Assembly: GCA_039621445.1 (NCBI GenBank)
Contig: CP154954.1
Location: 66,870,714-66,934,713 of the forward strand
Length of the DNA: 64,000 bases
DNA from: Euglena gracilis
Lineage: Eukaryota > Euglenida > Euglenophyceae > Euglenales
Direction of reading: 5' to 3'
In this document: positions 49,840 to 61,339 of the stretch, one piece after another
Layout: every line of letters starts with the position of its first letter
Numbering within the stretch: the first letter of the stretch is position 1
Translations under genes and position numbers: made by a program
Notes under the pieces: model-generated
The model's database searches: none
What the model saw: only the letters and a program-made list of their open reading frames with translations
Told to the model about the DNA's origin: nothing

Positions 49840-52550
49840 GCACCCAAGCACAACCAATTTTCCACATCTGCTCAGACACTACCTCTGAAGAGCAAAAAAG
49901 GAATGGCTGAAATGACAATGCAACCCAAAGAGAAAATATGGATCTACAAGAACAGAAAGGTAAACCACATATCAGCAAGTTTCTTTCCTCACATCGTAAG
50001 AAACCCAGGGGCCGTTTGGCTGTCGCGGGGGGGGTGACTTCAACTCAAACGCCGCCGCGCAGTGATGCCCGAGGTTCTGCACAGCCAGCAGCACACCATG
50101 ACGAAGCTGGGGAAATGTGATTACCAACCCTGCCCGGGGTTCGATGGCCCAGGCCGCGTTGGCCCCACAAGGCTGGGGACCAACTTCACAGAGGCTCCAA
50201 CAGGCTGGGGGAGCCAATGCGTTGTCGGCTGAGTCCGGAGCTCACAATTTGCCAAATTATCAAGAATTCGCGAAGGGAATTTTTGCATCAGGACAAACCA
50301 GGCATGAAAAGAGAAATTAAAAAAAAAACAACAACTAAAATGTTGTCTGCAGGTCTGCCGGCCATCTGCCCGCATGTTCACATCAACATCCTTGGTGTTA
50401 TTTTTTGGTCACCAAGCGTGTTCAATAATCATCCCACCCCTCAAAGGAGCAGAGAAGAGGGCATATTCCACCCCAATCATTGGCCCTATTGAAATTGCGC
50501 ATTGAAATGAACTTGGCCCTCCAAAAATCGGTCCCCCAGGCTGTTGGGCCAACAGACCCCCTTTTCAAGCAACATACAAGAAACCTTCGCAATGCTCACC
50601 TATCTCTTGTTATTTTGATGTTTAGAAATGAGACATTGGATAATATATTCAATGCTGTGTGCACCACTCAGGAGGTGTGCTGCTTTATGAACCAGGAGGC
50701 CAGAACTTGGCAAAAAAATTGAGCTGAGCAGTTGAAGGGAAAGAAATGAGAGCTCACCGGGGAATGAAACAGGTGAGAAATTGGGACAGGAATGGGGAAG
50801 GTCAGGACCCGCAGAGAGGGTGCTTTGGCACCATTTGCGCAACACGAATAGGCAGGCACCTGCACTCAAGACCGGTTTTATCCCGTTTTTCATTTTTTCT
50901 CTCATCATTCCGGATTCCATGGTTTTAATTATCACTGGCGGGGAAGGCAACTTAGCTCCAAATTGGCTTCAGCCACCAAATGATTTGGATACCCCTCCCC
51001 CTTCTCAGGGAAATTAAGAGGTCGGCCTGTTAAATGATACCCACACATCTGAAAAAGAGGGCCAGTGGGGGGGGGCGTACATTATTTGGAGGGGGATATC
51101 TGCATTTGGGCAAAATTTCCAAACAAAAGAAAACTGCCCAAGGTGCACATTTTGCATAACTTCTTCATTTTTGCACTTACACAGAAAATCCCCAATTTGG
51201 GCTCTGCCGTTTTGATTTCATTTTCAAAATATCTCGAAAATGATGCAAAAATCAAAGGAAATGTCCAGAGACCTAGTTTGAAGCCCTTGGAATGCCCCAT
51301 TACCGGTGCTTTGAGTTCCCCGCAACTCCCCCCCCCCCCCGCCAAGCCCGAGATACGGATGTTTTTCGGCCAATTTGGGACATTTTGTACACTTTTTCCA
51401 CTGTCAGGTTAGCCGTTTTTACATTTTATCACCGTTTCAGAAATTATTGCTTAAGGACCCTGGGAAGGGGTCCACTGGCTAGCTATTTTGTGTGATTCTG
51501 GAACCAGCTGGACCCCCCTGGGGGGAGGGTTCGGGTTCCCCCCAACTGGAAGGATTTTTGTAAATGAGGTTTCAATGGGTTTTTTGGCTGATTTTGTTCC
51601 AAAAATTCCAAAAATGGCCAAAAATGGGTATTTATGGCCAGGTTCCGGGTTCAAAAAAAAAACTGCCCTTCGTGCTGGTCACTGGAAAAAATCTAGCAGA
51701 CTTCCCGGAACAACTGGACAACTGCCACGACCACAAAACTTTTTGTAAAAAAAAGTACGTACCAACATGAAAATTCCTCAAAAAAACATGCTCTTTATTG
51801 GTACATGCCTTTTTAAAAAAAAGTTGTGTGGTGGTGGCAGTTGTCCAGCCCCCCCCCCCCCCGCCTATCGGGGAAAGCAACTGTGTGGGAAGGCCTGTGA
51901 AAGAAGGGTCAGACAGGGAAATTAAGCTAAAAAGTCCAATCAGTCAATAATGAGAATAAATTACAGCTTATTGGAGGGTGATGAATTCAGATAACCCTCA
52001 TGGAGCCTTGGAGCGCCAAAAGATACTTATCCACTGGCTGAGATTGGGCTAATTATTATGAGCATTTGGGGACAAAAGAACCATTGTCCCCCTGGCTGAG
52101 AAATATTCTGAACAGCAAAATAACGGAAGGAATGCAAATTGCATTGCAAAGATCGACGGGGAAAAGAATTTGAAGATACTTATGGTATTTGAGGCCTGGA
52201 CAGGGTTCAAATTAAGATACCCTTTGCTACGGGTGCCAGCCAGCTGACAGATCGGCATCCGGCACATGTAACCAGCTGGGCACAAACCCCTCACAAATGG
52301 CGGGCTCGATTGCCGTGCAGGTAAAAAAAAAACAAAAGGACTCAGAACAGGGACGCAGGCAACGCCGGTGAATGAGAAGAGCTGAGACGGTCAAAAGCTC
52401 AAGAAGTTGCAGATGATGCGAAGGCGCAGGTCTGGGAAATGGACAAGTTTTGTAAATTGGTGGTGTGCATTTGCAAATACGCACCATGCGAATAAATAGC
52501 ATCAGGTGGGAAAAATGAACAAAAATCTGTGAGTTCCACCTCATATCACA
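49840..52550. other. No gene that can be named
   Basis: Short ORFs only. Near 51450-51660 a G-run stretch with CCAAAAATGGCCAAAAATGG matches the interspersed repeat at 46-47 and 48.8 kb. 50040-50330 on the plus strand is GC-richer and may hold coding pieces, without clear splice sites. Confidence 0.4.
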
Positions 52551-52616
52551 ATTGTTTTCATTGCCGTCTCGTACTTACTACCCCCCCCCACTCCTGGGAG
52601 ACTGCAACCTGACGGA

Positions 52617-52940
52617 TTGGGCAACACCAGGGACCTTGACAACGTGGAAGCATTTGGGCATTTTGGAACCACTAAGCAAGGAAGGCTTCATTTTTCGACG
52701 CGAAGTGCCACGCAGAGACATATTTTTTGGATTCTCCTCTTGGATGTTCTTTCAGACACCCCTCCCAAAGCACCACCTCCGGCCCAATGGGTCGCATCTT
52801 TTAAGGTTGAGTTAAATTCTCACCCCCAAGACACTGTCAGGCTCCCTCCTTCCTGGGACACTGACTTTGAACCCCCCCCCCCCCATATCCAACGACCCCC
52901 TATGTCTAATGAACTCCCCCCCTGGTTGGAGGACAGATAA
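52617..52940 (+). CDS. Hypothetical ORF of 107 codons
   Basis: An open frame ending TAA, with a Pro-rich C-terminal half (SFKVELNSHPQDTVRLPPSW, then a DTDFEPPPPH stretch). It crosses a poly-C run, which counts against it. It could be a terminal exon; I have no homologue in mind. Confidence 0.25.
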   Translation: MGNTRDLDNVEAFGHFGTTKQGRLHFSTRSATQRHIFWILLLDVLSDTPPKAPPPAQWVASFKVELNSHPQDTVRLPPSWDTDFEPPPPHIQRPPMSNELPPWLEDR

Positions 52941-53832
52941 CACGTCGTTGCAATACCTCACACAATCAAGGCGCATCACGTCCGAAAGAGAATTTCTCAC
53001 CAAAATGAATAAAAGAGTTCTCCCCAGAAAATTGGCCTTTTGAAAAGATGGCATAGACTAGGGGAGTGGCTGGAAATGGCTCGGGAATGGTGAATACTTT
53101 GCCTTGCTGGCGCCAGACACCACAGCAGGGGAGGTGGAGGTGCGCTGCCTCCCTGATGCTTTATTGGAGTGTCAGTGCAGAATTGGGAGGCCGAAAAAGG
53201 CCCATTTGTGAATGCGAGGACAGGAGGGGCCAAATGCAGGGAGCGAGGATGAATCGCACCTTTGGAAGTCTATCCGCAACCTGTGGAGTCAACTCCCTAT
53301 CTCTTCGAATCCGGAAGATGGAAGATTCATGTGAACGCATGGGTGTCATGTTACCCCTGTCCCAACGTGCCAACGACCACTGCTAGTGTTCGTCTGAAGC
53401 TGATGTTCGTCTTCAACGCCGGGAGGGTTGCCCAAAGTTCCTCACCGCAGCTTCGTGAAATTGAAGCACCTGGCACGTGCAAGGTATAGACAAAGCATTA
53501 GAAAATCGCTTTCTGGGGAGTTTTCTTTTTGAGATAAATGTGGTGCTTATTTTTTCTCATGAACCTTGTGCGGCTTAGAAATAGTATTTGTTTTTGTTCC
53601 CAGGATGTTTTATTGGGAAAACGTGCCCCATTGGCGCAAAATGGAGCCGCCCCACCCCCCACACAATGCCCAAAACTTTTCAGCCTCGTCCGGGGGCGCC
53701 CCAAGAATCAAAATAACAAAACCCAAGATCCCTTCCATGTGCAACCAACCGGATGAAACTGCTAAAATGCCCCCCCCCCCCCTCCACAGGACCCATACAT
53801 CCGACCTCTGGGGCTTTTTTTCTTCTTCCCCC

Positions 53833-53901
53833 CATATGCCGAACGACCGGTAATTTCTGTCCTCCAACGCCGGGGGGGGGGGGAGGGTCGTTGGCATATG
53901 C
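53833..53901. repeat. Short inverted repeat CATATGCCGAACGACC
   Basis: CATATGCCGAACGACC at 53835 and GGTCGTTGGCATATG at 53887 form arms around a G run. The CAACGACC core is shared with the ends of the TA-flanked elements at 49.2 and 57.5 kb. Confidence 0.6.
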
Positions 53902-54387
53902 CTGCACCATCTGACTGGGGGCCAGTCGATGGTGGGGGTACCTGGAAGCCGTTTCTTTCCGCACTTTGCGCCGAATTTTTTTGGTCCAAAAATTACCCAA
54001 AATAGCATTTTGACTGTTCTTGGCCCGAAACCCATGGAGTTTGGATTCTTTCCGGGTCAAAAAAGTCGGAAAAATTACATAACTTGCAAAAATTTCAAAT
54101 TTTAGTGTAAGTTACCATTAATTACAGGTGCGTAATATACAAATCATAAATTACGCCAAATTTCCAATGGTCTTTTGCAACCAACCATTGTGTGCAAGTC
54201 CCATTAAGAGCTCAGCACTGTTCAAAACCTGGTTCTCCGACTTGGGCCATTGGATGGCTACCGCTTTCCCGCTTCGCCTCAACTTTGAGGTGGGGCAGTG
54301 ATCGCCCTTCCTCGGTGGGGGAGGGGTGGAAAGCCGGGGGGGGGGGGTGGCAGATGAGGGGTCGGGCCTGGCCCCGGCGGCGGCTAC

Positions 54388-54464
54388 CGCTGCCGGACCC
54401 GCTTGCCGTAGCGGGGTGGGAGCATCGTCAGCGAGCCGGAGGACTCCCCCGCGACGAGCGAGAA
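54388..54464 (-). other. Exon-like segment with both splice sites
   Basis: An acceptor CCCGCCTTGCAG| and a donor |GTAGCC frame 77 bases reading FSLVAGESSGSLTMLPPRYG then KRVRQR. GC-rich codon use. One of several such segments on this strand between 54 and 63 kb. Family unknown. Confidence 0.5.
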
Positions 54465-54757
54465 CTGCAAGGCGGGAGGGGGAGGGGGGACTGGGCCCAG
54501 GGCGCCGCCGTCGCGCCGGAGGCGGGGCGGATATGGCACTGCGTGAGAAGCGTTTTTGGTGGGGTTTGGCATTAATTTATGCATCGGTGTGGTTTAGAAT
54601 CAAATGACCAATATATCTTTTTAGGAGAATGAAAGCTTCATTTTCTTTTTAATTGGGGTGAATTTTTGTGATTTTTTTCTGTTTTATTTCATTGTGACGA
54701 ACTTCTTTAAATGATGATTAGAGTATCTTTTAAATTGGTACATACAAAAACATAAAC

Positions 54758-54815
54758 ATCTGTCCATCCATCCATCCATCCATCCATCCATCCATCCATC
54801 CATCCATCCATCCAG
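54758..54815. repeat. CATC microsatellite
   Basis: About 13 CATC units. Confidence 0.95.
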
Positions 54816-55164
54816 GCAAAACTTGGAGGCTGCCACTATAAAAATCAACACGACACAACACAACAAACTGTGATCGTTTTCACCCACGTCACTCCATCAT
54901 TTCACTCAGCCCATTAGTAAATTGTCACCACCAGTGTGTATGCACATGTTCATGTATGTGCATATGAATGAATGTATGTCTATGTGTGATTGTGTTTGTT
55001 TGTGTGCATTGTGTTGTGTTGTGCTGTGTTGTGTTGACCCTAAATTGTTTGGTTTCGGTTCGGTCCCAACAGTGCCAACAGTGACCGTGTTTTGCCTGCT
55101 GTTCGGAGACCCCCCCCCCCAAACACATGCCACGTTGCGCAGTGCCTGCCACCACCCCAGGCTC

Positions 55165-55258
55165 GCCCCCTGGCCAGGGTGACCACGTAGTGCCGCTCCT
55201 CGTCGGCGGAGTCCACGGAGTCCAGCCCCAGGGCGGGGCTTTCCCGCAAGCCGAGGGG
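55165..55258 (-). other. Exon-like segment
   Basis: A CTGCCCCCAG| acceptor at 55259 precedes PLGLRESPALGLDSVDSADE then ERHYVVTLARG. The acidic, well-ordered composition suggests real protein. No clean donor is seen. Confidence 0.45.
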
Positions 55259-55499
55259 CTGGGGGCAGGCGGTGCTTGGGCCACCTGAGGGGGGGGGGGA
55301 CTGGGGAAAACTGAACGCGCGGCAAAAGAAAGAACACCAAGAAATAATGGGAAAAAAAAGAAAAGAAACTGTCAAAAACGGAACATGATGTTAAACATAA
55401 TATATTGGCATTAAATATTATGCTGAAAAATGCTAAATCCTGAAAACACGGGAAAACCCCAAAACAAAACAAAAAAGCCGACCCGATGGAGCCTTTCTC

Positions 55500-55700
55500 C
55501 GCGGCTGGGGGGTCCTTGGCACCGTCCATGGTGGGGCTCCCCTTGTCTAACAAGACAACTTGGGATGGGCTGGTCCGTTGCCCCCGATGCCCTGGGTCCC
55601 CAAGCCCCCGGCACCCTCCTCGCCCCCAAAGGAATAAAACACGCGCCGCCTGGCCGGGACAGCAGCCCATCGGCCTGCGACCCGAGCTGGCCAAGCCCAG
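55500..55700 (-). other. Possible exon
   Basis: After a TTGGCCAG| acceptor near 55693 the minus strand reads SQADGLLSRPGGACFIPLGA then RRVPGAW. Other frames are also open because the region is GC-rich, so this is doubtful. Confidence 0.3.
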
Positions 55701-56117
55701 GGCTGGGGCCGGGGGGTTTCTTACGGACCGGGGAAGGTGGGTTCCGCGGCGGAAAAAGAAAGATGCTGGCTGGACCCCTGGGGTTGGGGTCCAGGGTGGG
55801 GGGGGGGGAGCCGACTGCCGGGCTGGACCCGGTTATTCTTGGAACACAGGAAACCATAATCCAGCTGAAAATCCGGCCGGTGGTTGCAGTCAACATTCCA
55901 AACCAAGTCCAAAGTCAAAAGCCAAAAAAAATTTAGTCAAAGATCCAAACCCTCGAAAACACCACTTTTGACCGTTTCAGCCCTTTTTGCAAAAAAGGGT
56001 CATTTTTCTTCTATTCCTGCAGCCGGGCCGATCTGGCTGGAAAAAAGGTGCTGGCTGGCTGGACCTGCCTGGACCCCGCCTGACCACTGGCTTCAGACAT
56101 TCCCCGCTGGTGCTGCG

Positions 56118-56218
56118 GCCCGCCTGTGCCTCGCGGCGGAGGTACGCGGCCATCAGGGCGGCCGCCATCGCCTTCGGGTGGACGTCCTTGCCGATGCAGC
56201 AGTGGGGGCCGGCCCGCC
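56118..56218 (-). other. Exon-like segment A2 (AGPHCCIGKDVHPKAM)
   Basis: The minus strand encodes AGPHCCIGKDVHPKAMAAAL then MAAYLRREAQAG. It is nearly the same over 70 bases as the segment at 40906-41020, with mostly synonymous or conservative changes (Gln to Lys, Val to Ala). That pattern suggests selection on protein and paralogous genes or duplicated exons. Confidence 0.5.
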
Positions 56219-57478
56219 CCGACCCGCCTGCCCGCCCATGCACACACCCACCCACCGACACCCACCAACCCACACTGGCCTGCCTGACCATTCACCGACC
56301 CCCCCCCCCCCCCCGCGGCAGGCGAGCCAGGGAGGGACCGCAACGCAATGCAACGCAACCCCCCCCCCCCCCCCCGAGCCGGTCGATTGCGCGGGTGCCG
56401 CCCACGTGGGCAGGATGAACCTTCAACGTGCTGCCTATGCGAAAGATCAGAAAAAATGGGTCAGAACCGGAGGAGTGTTTGTTTGGCCAAAATAGGGGGA
56501 TCGGGGATCAGGGTGGGGTTTAGGCGGGGGGGGGGGGCAACTTGTTTTTTGGGGTCTATTGGGCATTGCTTGACAACCCTCCTGCCCCGGGGAGGCCTTC
56601 CCTCCATAGAGGTTCCAGAGCGAAACTAAGTCCGAGCTGGGATCATCCCGGTCGCCAAAACCAAAACCTCAAAACTGCCACATACACAAAAAGTCGGGGT
56701 TTGCCCAAAATATGCCGTGGCCGGCCCAACTCCAACCCATTGTTTTGCACATATTTGCACAGCTGAAAGCGAAAAAAATTGTTACCGTCCAGCCGCCCTT
56801 CAGACAGTTACCAAATAATTAGAAGTCGTCGATGGGGGGAGGGGGTCCGGGCTGATAAAAAGTGACCTCCCCTGGGGAAGGGATGGGGTCCACTTGGGTG
56901 TGAGCGCCTCCACGGGGTCCATCGTTCAAAGTGAAGACATTGGGATGCAAAATCTGCAACATCTCACCAAATCAATATGGGTTCAGAAACATACACATTT
57001 TCGTAACTTCTCTCACAACAAACTCTGTGATGCGGAAAAAAGAAACATTTCCCCAGGAGAGGAACTTTAATAAAATGGATTGGCGCAAGAGAAGTGTTTG
57101 CTGAGGCAGGCAAGGGAGGGGGATGTCCATCCGGCTGTGCACACTCAGACCCTGCTTTTTTTGCCTGTCAATCCATCCATCCCTCCATCCATCAAAACCC
57201 ACAACTTTATCTCTTGCCCCGACAAAGTAATCTGTCCCCGAACCCCTAACAATCACCATCTGTTGGGAACAGGGTACTGGAGGGGCTGGCTGGCTGGAAA
57301 AAAGGTGCTGGCTGGACCCCCCCCAAGGGGGTGGGGTGCAGGGAGGTGGTTTGATCGGGTTCGAACCACCTCCCTGGACCCGCTGGACCCGGCTGGGATC
57401 CGAAGATAGGCAAACCAGCCCAACCAAATCCAGCTGGCTGGACCCCCCCCCTCTGGGGGTAGGGTGGGGTCCGGCTTA

Positions 57479-57730
57479 CCTCCCCCCCCGTCCAACGACC
57501 GCTAAAAAATATTAAAAAAAATAAAAAATAAATAAAAATATCGCTACTGACGGGGGGGGTCGTCGCTATTTTGGTCAAATATCGCTACTGACCAGGGGGT
57601 GGTTGTTAGACAAGACCGGTGTCAAAACCGCGAATGGCTGGGGAAAAAAAAGATCACCTGGAAACAGATCGCTACTGACGGGGGGGGTCGTTGGACAATG
57701 CCGGTCGTTGGACAAGGGGGGGGGGGTAGG
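57479..57730. mobile_element. 252-bp element with CCAACGACC inverted ends, TA-flanked
   Basis: The ends are CCTCCCCCCCCGTCCAACGA and, inverted, CCTACCCCCCCCCCTTGTCC, both continuing to CAACGACC. TA lies at 57477-57478 and 57731-57732. Inner copies of tatcgctactgac flank G runs. No ORF. Same terminal type as 49207-49828. Confidence 0.65.
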
Positions 57731-57839
57731 TAAGAAATTCCCTGACTGGGAATTAAGCTTGTTTTTTGGGAAGGGGGTGTAATCAAACCTTGGGGTGTCC
57801 AGGATTCCACAGGTTTGGGGGAGATCTGGCGTTGTTGGG

Positions 57840-57945
57840 CAGGACCGGGGTGGGCCCCAGCTTCAGCGTACAGCGCCTCGTCGTACGGGGAGGCGTTGGC
57901 AGAGCGAATGCAGATGAGGCCCTCATAGCCAAGCACCTCTGGTCA
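57840..57945 (-). other. Possible exon
   Basis: The minus strand reads LGYEGLICIRSANASPYDEA then LYAEAGAHPGP in one frame. A second frame is also open. The first has the better-ordered composition. It lies about 50 bases downstream of a segment ending in a stop, so it would belong to a different transcript or be chance. Confidence 0.25.
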
Positions 57946-57994
57946 TCCAGAGTCCCAGACCCAGTCACGCCCTGCCACGCCAAGTCACGCCCAG

Positions 57995-58105
57995 TCATTT
58001 CATAGGTGCTTGCTCGTAGCCCTGGTCCAGGAGGGACTGCAGCAGTTCTGTGCCAAGGAGGTGGATGGAGCCGTAGTCCAAATGGTAATCGATCCTACAC
58101 GGCGG
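57995..58105 (-). other. Terminal coding exon of an unknown gene
   Basis: An ATGTTTAAG| acceptor at 58106 is followed by 36 codons (PPCRIDYHLDYGSIHLLGTE, then LLQSLLDQGYEQAPMK) and TGA at 57995-57997. The phase is clean and the sequence looks like a folded domain end. Family not recognised. Confidence 0.5.
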
Positions 58106-58374
58106 CTTAAACATGAAAAATATATAAAAATATAAAAAGCTGTCTCTTCCCATACAAACAATTGCTTTATTTTGGATAAATAATGCAAATGAACCCTTAG
58201 AAATGATGTCAGCTGGTTTCAATATGAACAAGAACAAATTCGCAAAACGACAGACCCACAAATTAAAACAAGAACAAAGTGGTTCGTTCTACCACAATTT
58301 TAAAATTTATAAGGTTGAATGGTTCGGTTGAATTACTGGAGGACATTCAAATTAACCCCCCCAACATGCATGCA

Positions 58375-58508
58375 TGCATACATACATACATACATACATA
58401 CTTACATACATACATACATACATACATACAAACATACATACATACATACATATATGCACACATACGCACATGTTATATATGTATACATATACGTATATAT
58501 GTATATAT
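58375..58508. repeat. ACAT and ATATGT microsatellite
   Basis: Mostly ACAT units to about 58450, then imperfect TATG and TATA repeats up to the foldback element. Confidence 0.95.
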
Positions 58509-58777
58509 GGCAAGTGTTAAGGTTAGTACCTCCCCCGGGGGGTACTAAACTTGACACCGGGTTGGGCACCCCCGTTATTAAAGGTATAGGGTTAGGTGCG
58601 CACATGCTATGTTGCGCTAATTGGCTGTGTTGCGCTACAGGGCTATGTTGCGCAACATAGCCAATTAGCGCAACATAGCATGTGCGCACCTAACCCTACA
58701 CCTTCAAATAACGGGGGTGCCCAACCCGGTGTCAAGCTTAGTACCCCCCCGGGGGGGTACCAAACTTAACACTTGCC
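58509..58777. mobile_element. 269-bp near-perfect foldback element
   Basis: Two arms of about 125 bases are almost exact reverse complements: GGCAAGTGTTAAGGTTAGTA at the left and GGCAAGTGTTAAGTTTGGTA at the right, then C-run/G-run palindromes, GACACCGGGTTGGGCACCCC, and TAGGTGCGCACATGCTATGT on both. The loop is about 14 bases near 58640. It interrupts a microsatellite, with similar ATAT repeats on both sides. No ORF. Confidence 0.88.
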
Positions 58778-58797
58778 GTATATGTATATGTATATAT

Positions 58798-58866
58798 ACA
58801 TCTATATCTATATCTATATCTATATCTATATCTATATCTATATCTATATCTATATCTATATATATA
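58798..58866. repeat. CTATAT hexanucleotide microsatellite
   Basis: About 11 perfect CTATAT units directly beyond the foldback element. Confidence 0.95.
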
Positions 58867-59639
58867 CATACTTTTGGGATTGTATTGGGGCATAAATATA
58901 CCTTTGGAATTCTCACTAGTGGATACCAAAAAGCGACCCTGCAAAACAATCTGGCGCCCTCCTCTCCGGTTGCAACCTGACAAAAAAAAACATGATGCTG
59001 TGCAATGGTGTTGTTAGCTTGAAAGCAGCTCTGGCTGAGGATGACAATGTCTGCCCCATGAACGGCCTGCTCAAGAAAATCCACCACTTCCTCTGGCGTC
59101 TTTCTGATGCAGGCTGATTTTTTTTTGATTTGATTCAATTTTTTTGACTTTTGCAATTTTTGATATCTTTTGTGTTTAAGGTTTGGGATGTTTTCAATTA
59201 TGCATTTGAAAAATATGCAAGGAAGTTTGAAAACCAGACTTGGCTAAATTGAGGTTGGGTTTGGTTGACAAGCCGACCGTGGCGGTGAGTCAAAGTTGAA
59301 ATCAGTTAAAGAATTCAGAGGACCCATGATACTTGTAAGGACCCCCCTCTCTTGGAAATATTCTTATTCTGACAGTTCGACATGGATCCGGTTTCCTTGT
59401 GAAAATTCCTCGGGTTGTCAATGAATGTACTGGGGGGGGGGGTGAGCAGTAATTCACAGGCTGACAGTCTGTGATGGCATCCGCCAAGGTGAAAAATTGG
59501 GCTTCATCGGGGCGAAAATTTGTATCCTTTGTCTTCGCTTGTTCAGGAAACAAACAACGTTTTTCTGGCGGACGGATAATCGCAGTGGTGGTAAAATCTT
59601 TCCAACAGAAACAGGTGAGGGCCGCAGGGTAGAAATGGG

Positions 59640-60060
59640 TCAGGGGTGGGGGGTCGTCGAAGGGCACCGTCCATCCCCAATTCCCCCTTCAAAGAACAGC
59701 CTGCCCCGAAAGCCACGACGGACGCCCTCATGGGCTCCCCACTGCGAGCCGGGCGGGGCCTCGGGCAGCCAGGGTCGGTGTGGAGCCATCGGGGACCAAC
59801 GAGGCAGAGGCTGGGGACACGGCGCGTCAGTTGGGGCGGCTGGCTGGCTGGGGCTCACAGAGGGGCTCTGGATGGGGCTCACTGAGGCACTGAGGCCGGG
59901 GAGTGCCTGGCATTCCCCAACAATTCTCCTGAAAGCGACAGAGCGCCCGGCCCGGGGTGAGGGTGTGGACCAACAGGCGCCGCGCGACGGGGGAGTCGTC
60001 CACAGCGGCGGGCGGGGGGCGTCGGTGCCCATACGGGGAAGGGGGGGGGTCACAGAAGAG
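59640..60060 (-). other. Possible GC-rich exons
   Basis: Two pieces stand out. 60045-59930 contains AAVDDSPVARRLLVHTLTPG then RALCRFQENCW. 59805-59640 follows a TGTCCCCAG| acceptor and contains GEPMRASVVAFGAGCSLKGE. The second has an FGAG segment like a P450 haem loop but with Lys where the Cys should be. Several frames are open, so confidence is low. Confidence 0.3.
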
Positions 60061-60414
60061 CGATGGCAGGCACACATGGGACAACGGCGATTAGTTGAGG
60101 TTTCGGCACCTGGCTGGAAAAATGCCAGGCGTCCTGTTTCGGTTTTTTTTTGCCTGTTCAAAAGTTTCCCACCAGTCATACCGACCTAAATCATAACTTT
60201 CTTTTTTTTGTGGGCCCCCTTTCCCAAAAAACCGGGCAGGCTATCAGGTGACCGGAACTATCTCATTGCCCTTCCGCTGTTTGGGCGCCGGTTTCCGGCG
60301 CCTAAGGGGACCTGTGCCCAAACAAGGAGTTGCCAAAGTACTGCAAGGACATATTCTGCCTGACTTTCGCCCAGTGGTTTGGGAGGGGGCCATTCATACA
60401 AACCCAGAAACACT

Positions 60415-60520
60415 GCCTGGTCTGGGTTGCGGCCAAACGCCCCAGCCCGGCCGCAGAACACGCGCAGGTTCGGGGGCACGACGGCGGGGCACTCCGGGCA
60501 CGGGGTCTGCGCCATCCAAT
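60415..60520 (-). other. Possible Cys-containing exon
   Basis: After GGCGCAG| the minus strand reads TPCPECPAVVPPNLRVFCGR then AGAFGRNP. CPEC might be half of a metal site. No donor is certain. Confidence 0.35.
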
Positions 60521-60829
60521 TTCTTACTGACCCGGGGGGGGGGTCACTCCACTCTTCGAAAAACCAATCACTCACTTTTCCTTTTTTTTCGGGAAACCAA
60601 TCACCTGGGGGGGGTCGGCCACTCAGGAAAACTGGCCACATTCCAGTTACTTTAGGCCATTTTAGGCCAAAAAAGTTTCCCTGGCGCCGAAGGCGCGGAG
60701 GTCACTCAACCCACCTTTGCCCACCCCTGGAAGACCTCCCCCCCAGGGGGTCCGGGCCAAAAACCAGCGAGTCACTCCGAAAAAACCAGTCAATCACCCT
60801 GGGGGGCTGGGGCTTGGGCCAGTGACTAA

Positions 60830-61020
60830 GTGATTGTATGGTCTGCGCCACGTTGATGACCGTGGGGAGGGCCACGTCCAACGTCCCCTCGAAGTACACC
60901 ACGTCCCCCACCTGGGACAGGTGCAGCTCCATGTTGCGGGCAGCGCCGGGCGGGCCGGCACACGCCCGGCGGTGCTTCGGTACGACGAGGAGGGGCCCTT
61001 CAGCGTCACCAACAAAAAGG
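60830..61020 (-). other. Exon-like segment
   Basis: The minus strand reads MELHLSQVGDVVYFEGTLDV then ALPTVINVAQTIQSL, preceded by a less certain stretch from about 61010. The beta-rich pattern and GC3-rich codons look like real protein. Family unknown. Confidence 0.45.
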
Positions 61021-61339
61021 TGCAAATGACACGGGGATCCCCGCAGCAGCAAAGCCAATGGAAACCCTCCCCCAAATAATCCCCCCCCCCTCGGGGTCCG
61101 ACTTCGGTGACCGGGTCAATAACCCCCCCCCCTGGTTTCGGCCGAAGGCCCGGATTTTGACCTGAAAATGTATGCAAAAATCACAATTTCTGACAAGAAA
61201 TTACGAAAAAAAATCGATTTTTCTGGATCTCGAAAAAATGGTAGGAGAAAATACAAAAAATTTCTCCAATTGGGGGTTTTGGCGCTATTTTGGCTCCCAT
61301 GGGACTTCGAAAAATTTCGAGAATTTTTGGGTGCTATTA

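Noticed and set aside
59640-59830. P450 haem-binding loop (FGAG...KGE)
   Set aside because: The essential Cys position is Lys, and neighbouring exons do not supply other P450 motifs.
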